From Gallionellaceae bacterium (lineage in GTDB: Bacteria; Pseudomonadota; Gammaproteobacteria; Burkholderiales; Gallionellaceae): a DNA stretch of 8,024 nucleotides. The first letter of the stretch is position 1; each line of letters begins with the position of its first letter. The notes below the pieces were generated by a model. It saw only the letters and a list, made by a program, of their open reading frames with translations. It did no database searches and was not told the origin of the DNA. A program made the position numbers and the translations under genes. Of the stretch, positions 1-3,865 are shown one piece after another. The DNA lies in the NCBI GenBank assembly GCA_021731185.1, contig JAKFXW010000243.1, forward strand, positions 1 through 8,024, read 5' to 3'.

Positions 1-6
1 ACCATC

Positions 7-408
7 ATGAATATTTCAAAAAGGTTTTTATTGGCAGGAGTTTCGATTATTTTCGCTGTTGGGCTTGCAGCTTGTGATAAGCCAGGCCCTGCTGAAAAGG
101 CGGGCAGGTCAATAGATCAAGCGGCCGAGAATGTCGGCGATAAAATGGATGGAGCTTCACATAAGCTTGGCGAGCAAAGCGATAAGGCTGGCGATACCTT
201 TGATGACGCGGCAATTACCGCTAAAATTAAAACAGCTATTCTGGCAGAGCCTGGGCTCAGTGTTCTACAGATTCATGTTGACACCATACATGGTGTGACG
301 ACACTAACCGGATCAGTTGACTCTCACCAAAGCATGGATAAGGCGAAAGAAATAGCGCGTGCTGCAGCTGGAGTAAAAAAAGTTAATAATAAACTGGTAG
401 TAAAGTAG
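7..408 (+). CDS. BON-domain lipoprotein, envelope stress-type
   Basis: A 133-residue secreted lipoprotein. Residues 1-22 form a signal peptide (KR, hydrophobic core, then LAAC), with the lipobox cysteine at C23. The +2 residue is Asp, which in enterobacteria is an inner-membrane retention signal; whether that holds here is inference. Residues 24-65 are a charged, low-complexity, helical linker. Residues 67-133 are one BON domain (start AAITAKIKTAIL, later GVTTLTGSV, end VKKVNNKLVV), a fold found in OsmY/DolP-like periplasmic proteins that bind phospholipid or envelope partners. One BON domain is fewer than the two in OsmY and DolP. The ATG lies six bases into the window, so its ribosome binding site and promoter cannot be judged. 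It reads away from the toxin-antitoxin genes and is probably core-genome flank. The exact role is unknown; the family assignment is solid. Confidence 0.9.
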   Translation: MNISKRFLLAGVSIIFAVGLAACDKPGPAEKAGRSIDQAAENVGDKMDGASHKLGEQSDKAGDTFDDAAITAKIKTAILAEPGLSVLQIHVDTIHGVTTLTGSVDSHQSMDKAKEIARAAAGVKKVNNKLVVK

Positions 409-425
409 GCTTAATGAAAGTTACT

Positions 426-582
426 TGAACTGCGTCCAATTTAGTACCACTTGTTGAGAGAGTATTTGCATCATACTTCAGTGCATCACCGAGTGTAAAT
501 TTTGCATGGGCATGTTGATGATAGCTTCTGGTGCGGACGGCTTGTAACCCAACGAACTGTGCGGCCTGGTGGTGTTGTAATG
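426..582 (-). mobile_element. IS3-type insertion sequence remnant (transposase 3' end)
   Basis: Read on the minus strand, 580-582 down to the stop at 478-480 translates as HYNTTRPHSSLGYKPSAPEA followed by a short tail. This is the characteristic C-terminal end of IS3-family (OrfB, rve-type) DDE transposases. Downstream of the stop the DNA ends in TGAACTGCGTCC (426-437), which resembles the TGA-starting terminal repeat of IS3 elements. Only about 35 codons remain, with no catalytic DDE residues, so it is non-functional. The upstream side stops abruptly at 582/583, where a tRNA-Arg-like fragment begins. The exact IS name cannot be given; an IS481 element with a similar C-terminus is the alternative. 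Confidence 0.75.
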
Positions 583-604
583 CCTGACCCCTTGGTTCGT
601 AGGG
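583..604 (-). repeat. short tRNA-Arg(ACG)-derived scar, anticodon/variable region
   Basis: The plus strand reads GACCCCTTGGTTCGTAGG at 586-603. This is identical to positions 2697-2714 in the longer tRNA-Arg 3' fragment (the last base is shared by chance or just past the tRNA match). On the minus strand it is the anticodon loop with ACG, the 3' anticodon stem and the variable region. Neither the acceptor/T-arm part nor the 5' half is present. It abuts the IS remnant on the left and precedes stem-loop repeat A by about 90 bases. It is most likely a fragment of an integrase attachment site left by rearrangement. Confidence 0.6.
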
Positions 605-630
605 GATTGTTGTAACTCGTTGTTTTTATT

Positions 631-669
631 AACAGTAAAAGTGCCGATCGTTCCTACTTTTGCACTGTT
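631..669. other. long bulged hairpin in the gene-free left spacer
   Basis: The stretch 604-696 carries no gene. It does contain a strong inverted repeat: AACAGT (631-636) plus AAAAGT (637-642) pair with ACTTTT (656-661) and ACTGTT (664-669). That gives 12 base pairs with a two-base GC bulge and a 13-base loop. On the plus strand it is followed by only a short T run (TTTTG), so it is at best a weak terminator. Its function is unknown. Confidence 0.45.
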
Positions 670-696
670 TTGTCAGGTAGTTAACCCTTAAGTCAC

Positions 697-752
697 CACA
701 GTCTGTCCGCGCCAGTCTGTGACAAGACCTCGCACAAGAGCATCGCTTTTGT
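697..752. repeat. stem-loop repeat, copy A
   Basis: First of three copies of an intergenic element also found at 2842-2900 and 2911-2968. Two blocks are identical to copy C: GCCAGTCTGTG (711-721) and CACAAGAGCATCGCT (733-747). The first half folds as CACAG-T-CTG...CAG-T-CTGTG around a short loop; in this copy one inner pair is broken (T opposite C). The second half has CACAAG opposite CTTTTGTA, a weaker hairpin than in B and C. It ends 16 bases before the stop codon (769-771) of the minus-strand XRE gene, the same arrangement as copy C beside its own gene. No T run follows, so it is not an ordinary terminator. Confidence 0.7.
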
Positions 753-768
753 ACTTATCAAACGGCAA

Positions 769-1080
769 TCAAATAACAGCCAGACGTTCGACTGTGTCCG
801 GGTAACGTTCAACCATACGGATCAAAATCGCAGCTTGGGCATTCGGACTGGCTCGGCCTTGCTCCCAGTTTTCCAGTGTGCGTTCATTAGTGCGCAGGTA
901 CCTGGCGAATACGGTTCGCGACAAGTGCAACTTCTCCCGCAGACTGAGCAACTCTTCCGGGGTGATGGTGAGCGCAGGTTTCTTTTCTACACCATGCTGG
1001 CGCAAGGTGATCTTGCCCTCGCGTGCAAATTCGAGTGCTGTGAATCCCTCTTTCAGTTCATTAAACAAGTTACGTTTCAT
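769..1080 (-). CDS. XRE/HigA-type antitoxin-like DNA-binding protein
   Basis: A 103-residue helix-turn-helix protein. Residues 1-40 are a charged N-terminal part containing EGKITLRQH. Residues 41-80 form the XRE/HTH_3-like domain (LREKLHLSRTVFARYL, RTNERTLENWEQGRASPN), and the C-terminus is helical (ERYPDTVERL). This length and NENWEQG-like recognition helix match antitoxins of HigA/RelB-XRE type that normally pair with a RelE/HigB ribonuclease. I chose ATG at 1080 because GGGGA lies seven bases upstream; a GTG at 1095 would overlap that ribosome binding site. It lies directly after the broken yafQ-like gene, its ribosome binding site starting right at that gene's stop, so it is probably cotranscribed from the dinJ promoter. 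There is no HigB-like partner, making it an orphan antitoxin or the third member of the dinJ-yafQ operon. Confidence 0.85.
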   Translation of the reverse strand: MKRNLFNELKEGFTALEFAREGKITLRQHGVEKKPALTITPEELLSLREKLHLSRTVFARYLRTNERTLENWEQGRASPNAQAAILIRMVERYPDTVERLAVI

Positions 1081-1094
1081 TTGATTCGTCCCCA

Positions 1095-1387
1095 CTACAA
1101 TCCAAGTTCGCTATGAGAACCAAGTCGCGCCAGCAACAAGCGATCCTTATCTGGCTTCTGGTAGATCAGCACATTGTCCCCTTGTGGGGCAAGGTCGGGC
1201 TTGATGTGACAGTCGCGGAAATCTTTCCACTCGCCAGTCAGCGCATGGTAGCGGCATCGTTCCGGTAATGGCTCATCATTCGCCAGCTTGGCGATGATAC
1301 CCAGCACATCTTCTGCCTTGTATCGACCAGAACGGCTAACCGTTTGAAATCGGCCTTAAACGGTGATTGCTGGAAAATCTCCCTCAT
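1095..1387 (-). pseudogene. yafQ: YafQ-family mRNA interferase toxin, frameshifted
   Basis: The reading starts at ATG 1387, overlapping the dinJ stop (ATGA), and gives MREIFQQSPFKADFKR down to 1340. It then must shift by one base to continue as VSRSGRYKAEDVLGII and on to the stop at 1095-1097. One missing G in the AAACGG run at about 1340-1342 explains the break. The rest is typical YafQ (RelE superfamily, a ribosome-dependent endoribonuclease): PLPERCRYHALTGEW, DFRDCHIKPD, VLIY and a terminal GSHSEL. Histidines equivalent to the E. coli catalytic H50, H63 and H87 are visible. Six extra residues, APQGDN, sit between HIKPDL and VLIY where family members usually read straight through. A GTG at 1307 could start only the C-terminal 70 residues, without the N-terminal helix. 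The gene is probably inactive unless the shift is a sequencing error. Confidence 0.82.
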
Positions 1388-1644
1388 CCCTTATGCCACT
1401 CGTCCGCAAGCTGCTCAAGTGTTACACGCTTCAGCCCCTTGCCGCTACGCGCCTGCCTCATTGCCTTGATGGTTTTTTCGTTGGGAATGAGCGGCTCGAA
1501 CGGCAGTGCTTTTTCGCGCGCAATACGAGTCAGCATAATGCGGAAAGCATCCGAAACAGTCAGCCCCATCGCCGCCAGAACAACGGTAGCCTCTTCTTTG
1601 ATGTGCTCGTCTATACGCGCACGAACAACGGTATTAGCAGCCAT
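1384..1644 (-). CDS. dinJ: DinJ/RelB-family antitoxin
   Basis: An 86-residue type II antitoxin. Residues 5-50 form a ribbon-helix-helix DNA-binding domain (VVRARIDEHIKEEATVVL, then GLTVSDAFRIMLTRIARE). The C-terminal half, rich in Lys/Arg/Glu (PFEPLIPNEKTIKAM through LADEWHKG), should wrap the YafQ toxin. The length matches E. coli DinJ. ATG 1644 is supported by AGGAGG about eight bases upstream. Its stop overlaps the yafQ-like start (ATGA), the usual translationally coupled antitoxin-toxin order. The complex with toxin would normally autorepress the operon. With the toxin frameshifted, it may persist as a free repressor or anti-addiction protein. Confidence 0.9.
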   Translation of the reverse strand: MAANTVVRARIDEHIKEEATVVLAAMGLTVSDAFRIMLTRIAREKALPFEPLIPNEKTIKAMRQARSGKGLKRVTLEQLADEWHKG

Positions 1645-1723
1645 ATCTCAAACCTCCTGTGTGAGCCACAATGTACGCCAACGGCGGCTCAGGCCGATGA
1701 GCAGGCGATCGCGGCAATTTCAG

Positions 1724-1740
1724 TCAATGTCTCAAATGTC
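1724..1740. promoter_or_regulatory. tandem direct repeat upstream of dinJ, possible operator
   Basis: TCAATGTC (1724-1731) is followed at once by TCAAATGTC (1732-1740), about 80 bases upstream of the dinJ ATG. On the minus strand one copy supplies TTGACT (1727-1722), a possible -35, but I see no convincing -10 at the right distance, so I do not call a promoter. A short imperfect inverted repeat, TGTGAGCCACA (1660-1670), lies next to the dinJ ribosome binding site and could equally be the autoregulatory operator. The remainder of 1645-1850 shows no gene. Confidence 0.3.
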
Positions 1741-1850
1741 GATTCCTGCCCTTAACGAGTGTCTCCATTCGGGCAGCGTAATAACAAAGATAGGCGAAAA
1801 TTGAAGCCAGTTCTATCGCCTAGCAATTTTCTGGTTTACCCCTAGGCAGA

Positions 1851-1892
1851 TAAAAATAAAAATGGCTCACAGTATTTAGTCTGTAAGCCATT
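1851..1892 (-). terminator. rho-independent terminator downstream of parDE
   Basis: On the minus strand AATGGCTTACAG (1892-1881) pairs with CTGTGAGCCATT (1872-1861). The stem is 12 base pairs with a single U-G wobble and an 8-base loop, and it is followed immediately by TTTATTTTTA (1860-1851). It lies about 60 bases after the parE stop and is oriented to end the parD-parE transcript before the dinJ promoter region. This is the clearest terminator in the window. Confidence 0.8.
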
Positions 1893-1897
1893 GTTTT

Positions 1898-1916
1898 GAT
1901 GGTGCGCCCGAAGAGA
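1898..1916 (-). repeat. tRNA-Arg 3'-acceptor fragment
   Basis: GATGGTGCGCCCG (1898-1910) is identical to 2667-2679, the 3' end (CCA plus acceptor strand) of the longer tRNA-Arg fragment. It then reads AAGAGATC, resembling half of a tRNA T-arm, before diverging. No other tRNA part follows. It and the 2669-2713 fragment lie in the same orientation and bracket the parDE module, which suggests an integration or recombination scar. Confidence 0.5.
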
Positions 1917-1930
1917 TCAATCTGGGCACT

Positions 1931-1952
1931 GGGAAGTGCAGTTGCACATCCC
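1931..1952. other. perfectly placed hairpin after the parE stop
   Basis: GGGAAGTGCA (1931-1940) pairs with TGCACATCCC (1943-1952) with a single A-A mismatch. It begins directly at the parE stop codon (1953-1955). On the minus strand no T run follows; the A/T-rich run (CTTAAAAAAAATAA) lies on the parE side. It is therefore more likely an mRNA 3'-end stabilising structure or part of the tRNA-derived scar than a terminator. Confidence 0.4.
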
Positions 1953-2252
1953 TTAAAAAAAATAATCTGCGTCAATATCTCTGGCATGGTGCAACACCCG
2001 AACAACCAATAAGCCATCTACATTTAGTACATAGAAAATGATGTAAGGTGTACGAGTAGAAATGCTACGCAAACCATTCGCCAATTCTGGGCGTACCCTA
2101 CCCATCTCTGGCTGTCTGCCTAATGCCGCAATAGCTAATTGAATCAAGTCCAATGACTCATCGGCTGCAATCAGATTTTCCTCTGCTATGGTCAACCATA
2201 GCTCTAGCAGATCAGCTTCCGCTGAATTGGTAAAACGAATACGAGACTTCAA
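1953..2252 (-). CDS. parE: ParE-family toxin
   Basis: A 99-residue RelE/ParE-fold toxin; ParE members typically poison DNA gyrase, though targets vary in the family. The layout fits: an opening beta strand (SRIRFTNSAEADLLELW), two helices (DESLDLIQLAIAALGRQPEMG), the ELANGLRSISTRTPYIIFYVL strand region, and a closing VVRVLHHARD, the usual ParE C-terminal motif. The start appears to be TTG at 2252, overlapping the parD stop as TTGA. AAGG lies seven bases upstream, and no ATG or GTG lies near enough to keep the first strand. Translation is therefore probably coupled to parD and limited by the weak codon. The gene is intact, and a strong terminator follows at 1892-1851. The molecular target cannot be read from sequence. 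Confidence 0.88.
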   Translation of the reverse strand: MKSRIRFTNSAEADLLELWLTIAEENLIAADESLDLIQLAIAALGRQPEMGRVRPELANGLRSISTRTPYIIFYVLNVDGLLVVRVLHHARDIDADYFF

Positions 2253-2524
2253 GCAGTAGCCTTGTGAGTTTTCAGTAACTGTCGGCCTTGTTGCTTCAGG
2301 CTAGCAAAATCAATTCCCTTTGCACGACCATTTTGTGCATCGCTCAAACCTTTGGCAATATCTTGGCGCAGGCTGTCGAGTTTCGCAGTTTTAACCTGCT
2401 CATATGCATCGAACAATCGCAAAGCTTCACGAATCACTTCGCTTGCCGAACCATACATGCCAGATTCAACGCGCTGGCGAACACGCGCCTCTAATTCGGG
2501 GGGCAGAGATACATTCATAGACAT
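2249..2524 (-). CDS. parD: ParD-family (CopG-type) antitoxin
   Basis: A 91-residue antitoxin. Residues 3-45 form a ribbon-helix-helix domain (MNVSLPPELEARVRQRV, GMYGSASEVIREALRLF) that dimerises and binds the operator. Residues 46-91 are a charged, probably partly disordered tail (QDIAKGLSDAQNG) expected to mask ParE. ATG 2524 has AAGGAG seven bases upstream, better than the in-frame ATG at 2518. The gene overlaps parE by four bases. The palindrome at 2560-2584 upstream is the likely binding site for the ParD or ParDE complex. Confidence 0.9.
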   Translation of the reverse strand: MSMNVSLPPELEARVRQRVESGMYGSASEVIREALRLFDAYEQVKTAKLDSLRQDIAKGLSDAQNGRAKGIDFASLKQQGRQLLKTHKATA

Positions 2525-2559
2525 AACAACTCTCCTTATGTGGAATGCTGGTGATAGTA

Positions 2560-2584
2560 TGGCAGTTTATGCTATAAATTGCCA
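2560..2584 (-). promoter_or_regulatory. palindromic parDE operator with overlapping promoter
   Basis: TGGCAGTTTAT (2560-2570) and ATAAATTGCCA (2574-2584) form an inverted repeat broken at only two positions per arm around a short centre. It lies 35-60 bases upstream of the parD start. This size and placement suit a ribbon-helix-helix autorepressor. Promoter-like hexamers on the minus strand lie in or beside it (TTGGTT at 2593-2588, TTGGCA at 2585-2580, TACTAT at 2559-2554), but spacings are not ideal. I am confident of the palindrome and unsure of the exact promoter. Confidence 0.55.
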
Positions 2585-2614
2585 ATAAACCAAAATGTGC
2601 CTAGTTTTATATGC

Positions 2615-2639
2615 TCGGCCAGAAACAAAAACTGGCCGA
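2615..2639. other. 8-bp perfect hairpin between parDE and the tRNA scar
   Basis: TCGGCCAG (2615-2622) pairs with CTGGCCGA (2632-2639) around an A-rich 9-base loop. Neither strand has a T run after it, so it is not a standard intrinsic terminator. It lies upstream of the parD operator and just before the tRNA-Arg 3' half. Its role is unknown. Confidence 0.4.
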
Positions 2640-2668
2640 CTAACAACATAATCAACCAGTTAAAATGA

Positions 2669-2713
2669 TGGTGCGCCCGGAGCGATTCGAACGCCCGACC
2701 CCTTGGTTCGTAG
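2669..2713 (-). pseudogene. 3' half of tRNA-Arg(ACG), attachment-site remnant
   Basis: On the minus strand the sequence runs from the anticodon loop (CTACGAACC, anticodon ACG) through the 3' anticodon stem and variable loop. It continues through the T-arm (GGGCGTTCGAATCGCTC, with the conserved TTCGAAT) to the acceptor strand GGGCGCACCA. The encoded CCA is at 2671-2669. Upstream of the anticodon loop the expected D-arm and 5' acceptor strand are missing, so it cannot make a tRNA. Such 3' halves are the classic residue of tyrosine-integrase insertion into tRNA genes. Related shorter pieces lie at 583-604 and 1898-1916. The open reading frame over it beginning MVRPERFERP is a well-known spurious product of tRNA-Arg antisense. 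Confidence 0.85.
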
Positions 2714-2841
2714 GCGGTAATATTTTTAATCGCCTCTTTATTTATCAATACCTTACCAGTGTTCGCCACACTCAAAAGCAGTCCAAACCAGCTACAGGAA
2801 CACCTGCAAAGCGTGAAAGTGGTACGGTTTTTACTACAGCC
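2714..2841. other. gene-free spacer between tRNA scar and repeats B/C
   Basis: No convincing coding sequence or RNA gene is visible in these ~128 bases. The start is AT-rich (TAATATTTTTAATCG), then there is a small inverted repeat, GTGT-TCGCC-ACAC (2759-2771). The arrangement tRNA scar, spacer, stem-loop repeat, gene 3' end parallels 583-769 on the left, but the spacer sequences themselves are not obviously alike. Confidence 0.4.
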
Positions 2842-2900
2842 CCACAGTCTTGCATCGCAAGTCTGTGACAACGCATTGCACAAGAGAAATTCTGTTGTGC
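2842..2900. repeat. stem-loop repeat, copy B
   Basis: Second copy of the element. First hairpin: CACAG-T-CTTGC, loop ATC, GCAAG-T-CTGTG (2843-2866). It has the same T-T mismatch as the other copies, but the inner pair is T-A where copy C has G-C, a compensatory difference. Second hairpin: GCACAA and TTGTGC (2878-2900) around an 11-base loop that can pair further (AGA with TCT). It is followed after ten bases by copy C, with no gene between. Confidence 0.7.
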
Positions 2901-2910
2901 CTATTAATTT

Positions 2911-2968
2911 CTACAGTCTGGCCTTGCCAGTCTGTGTCAACACCATCACAAGAGCATCGCTGTTGTGG
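2911..2968. repeat. stem-loop repeat, copy C
   Basis: Third copy, in tandem with B. First hairpin: ACAG-T-CTGGC, loop CTT, GCCAG-T-CTGT. Second hairpin: CACAA (2947-2951) with TTGTG (2962-2966). It is closest to copy A, sharing the 15-base block CACAAGAGCATCGCT and the trailing ATCAAAC. It lies less than ten bases from the stop codon (2976-2978) of the minus-strand small gene, as copy A does relative to the XRE gene. Confidence 0.7.
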
Positions 2969-2975
2969 CTTTAAA

Positions 2976-3158
2976 TCAAACAGGGATCGCTTCTGGTTTC
3001 AGCATGACCACCTTACCATCCCGCCATACTGCAATAGGATTGCCTGCGCGCTTATGCTCCTGCAACGCGCGATGCACGCCCTCGCGAATCGCTTCATCTA
3101 TTAAGCGACCATCGGCAAAAACTTTGTTAATGTCTGGTTTGGTGCGTTTAGCGTTCAT
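2976..3158 (-). CDS. small partner protein of zeta-like kinase, candidate antitoxin
   Basis: A 60-residue basic protein containing VFADGRLIDEAIREGV, HKRAGNPIAVWRDGKVV and a C-terminal PEAIPV. Small proteins of this type are frequently encoded beside COG4185/zeta-like P-loop kinases, so a protective or antitoxin role is plausible, but no fold is firmly recognisable. ATG 3158 has AAGGA seven bases upstream and overlaps the kinase 3' end by 11 bases, which indicates tight coupling. The order is kinase first and small gene second, unlike epsilon-zeta modules where the antitoxin leads. The stop is followed immediately by stem-loop repeat copy C. Confidence 0.75.
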   Translation of the reverse strand: MNAKRTKPDINKVFADGRLIDEAIREGVHRALQEHKRAGNPIAVWRDGKVVMLKPEAIPV

Positions 3159-3726
3159 TGTTGAATTCCTTTAAGCGGTTCCATACCGCCGTATCTGTGA
3201 CACATTCTACTTTTTCTCTGCTCCCGTTGGCAATCAGGCGAGGCGTAATGTCGGTGTTATCGTACACCCGCCAGCCATCCGCGAGTGGTTGATACAATCT
3301 GAAAAAGTTGCGAATGCCAGCATCATATCTACGCCGGATTGTTGCGGTGGGAACATCATGCCCACCCATGCGCACCCGTTCCGCAACCCGCTCAATCGCC
3401 AGGTCGGGGCTGGGCAGCATCATAAAAACCAGATGGAACTGATACCCGGATTCTTTTAATTCAGCAATCCACGGCGCAAAGGTTCTGCTGGCAAGCGTCG
3501 TTTCAAAGGCGAAGTTTTCCCGGCCTTCGGCGAGCTGCCGCAAACGCGCCAACATCACACGCCCGGCTTGCATCGCTGCATTTTCCGGGGCAAAGGCAGC
3601 AAGCCCCAGTGCAATCGTATCGGCATTGACGAACTGCGACACGGCCAATGCGCCGTGCAATATCCCAGGTGCCGAAGTGGATTTTCCGGCGCCATTCGGT
3701 CCGGCAATCAGAATAAGGTGCGGCAT
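3148..3726 (-). CDS. zeta toxin-like P-loop kinase (COG4185 type)
   Basis: A ~192-residue P-loop NTPase. Walker A is GPNGAGKS (residues 9-16), followed by FVNADTIA (N34, D36), the acidic substrate/catalytic element of zeta-like kinases, then FAFETTLASRT (residues 72-82). An arginine-rich lid comes next (AIERVAERVRMGGHDVP, TIRRRYDAGIRNFFRLY), and then YDNTD. Zeta toxins phosphorylate UDP-N-acetylglucosamine; for this branch the substrate is not established. I prefer the ATG at 3726 (MPHLILIAGP), which matches the usual start of the family. The upstream in-frame ATGs (3771, 3768) lie across a -10-like TATGAT and a tandem 12-base repeat, and no good ribosome binding site precedes them; GGAG lies 12 bases before 3726. 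All key motifs are present, so it appears functional. Confidence 0.85.
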   Translation of the reverse strand: MPHLILIAGPNGAGKSTSAPGILHGALAVSQFVNADTIALGLAAFAPENAAMQAGRVMLARLRQLAEGRENFAFETTLASRTFAPWIAELKESGYQFHLVFMMLPSPDLAIERVAERVRMGGHDVPTATIRRRYDAGIRNFFRLYQPLADGWRVYDNTDITPRLIANGSREKVECVTDTAVWNRLKEFNNER

Positions 3727-3742
3727 AGCTTGTTTTTTCTCC

Positions 3743-3772
3743 AATATTCTGTGCAATATGCTGTGCATCATA
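3743..3772 (-). promoter_or_regulatory. tandem 12-bp repeat and -10 element upstream of the kinase
   Basis: On the minus strand GCACAGCATATT (3766-3755) is followed directly by GCACAGAATATT (3754-3743), two 12-base units with one mismatch. TATGAT (3772-3767), a good -10 hexamer, lies just upstream; its -35 (TTTAGC at 17 bases) is weak. Transcription would then start inside the repeats and give a leader of roughly 30 bases before ATG 3726. The repeats are a likely operator for autorepression. Confidence 0.45.
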
Positions 3773-3865
3773 CAAGCGAATCCGGTGGAGCTAAACCCAC
3801 ACGACAGAGGCGTCTAAAAACCGTGGTCTGTCCCTGATTTACGCATTTTCCCCATCTTATACGTG

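Noticed and set aside
1340..1387. Programmed -1 frameshifting in the yafQ-like gene
   Set aside because: The site (TTC AAA CGG TTA) is not a canonical slippery heptamer and no clear stimulating structure follows, so a plain one-base deletion is simpler.
1363..1804. Two plus-strand open frames of 130 and 145 codons
   Set aside because: Both run antisense over the dinJ gene and its upstream region, have no ribosome binding site, and show no recognisable protein features.
2665..2868. Plus-strand open frame starting MMVRPERFERP
   Set aside because: It is the familiar spurious translation of the antisense of a tRNA-Arg 3' half, with no ribosome binding site and no protein-like continuation.
697..2968. 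Stem-loop repeats as integron attC sites with toxin-antitoxin cassettes
   Set aside because: Position after genes and hairpin form are suggestive, but I cannot find paired RYYYAAC and GTTRRRY core sites in any of the three copies, and no integrase is present.
2842..2968. Tandem repeats B and C as a CRISPR array
   Set aside because: There are only two diverged units, with no constant repeat and variable spacer pattern, and no cas genes.
3727..3771. N-terminal 15-residue extension of the zeta-like kinase
   Set aside because: The segment covers a -10-like hexamer and tandem 12-base repeats, lacks a ribosome binding site, and family members begin at the MPHL position.
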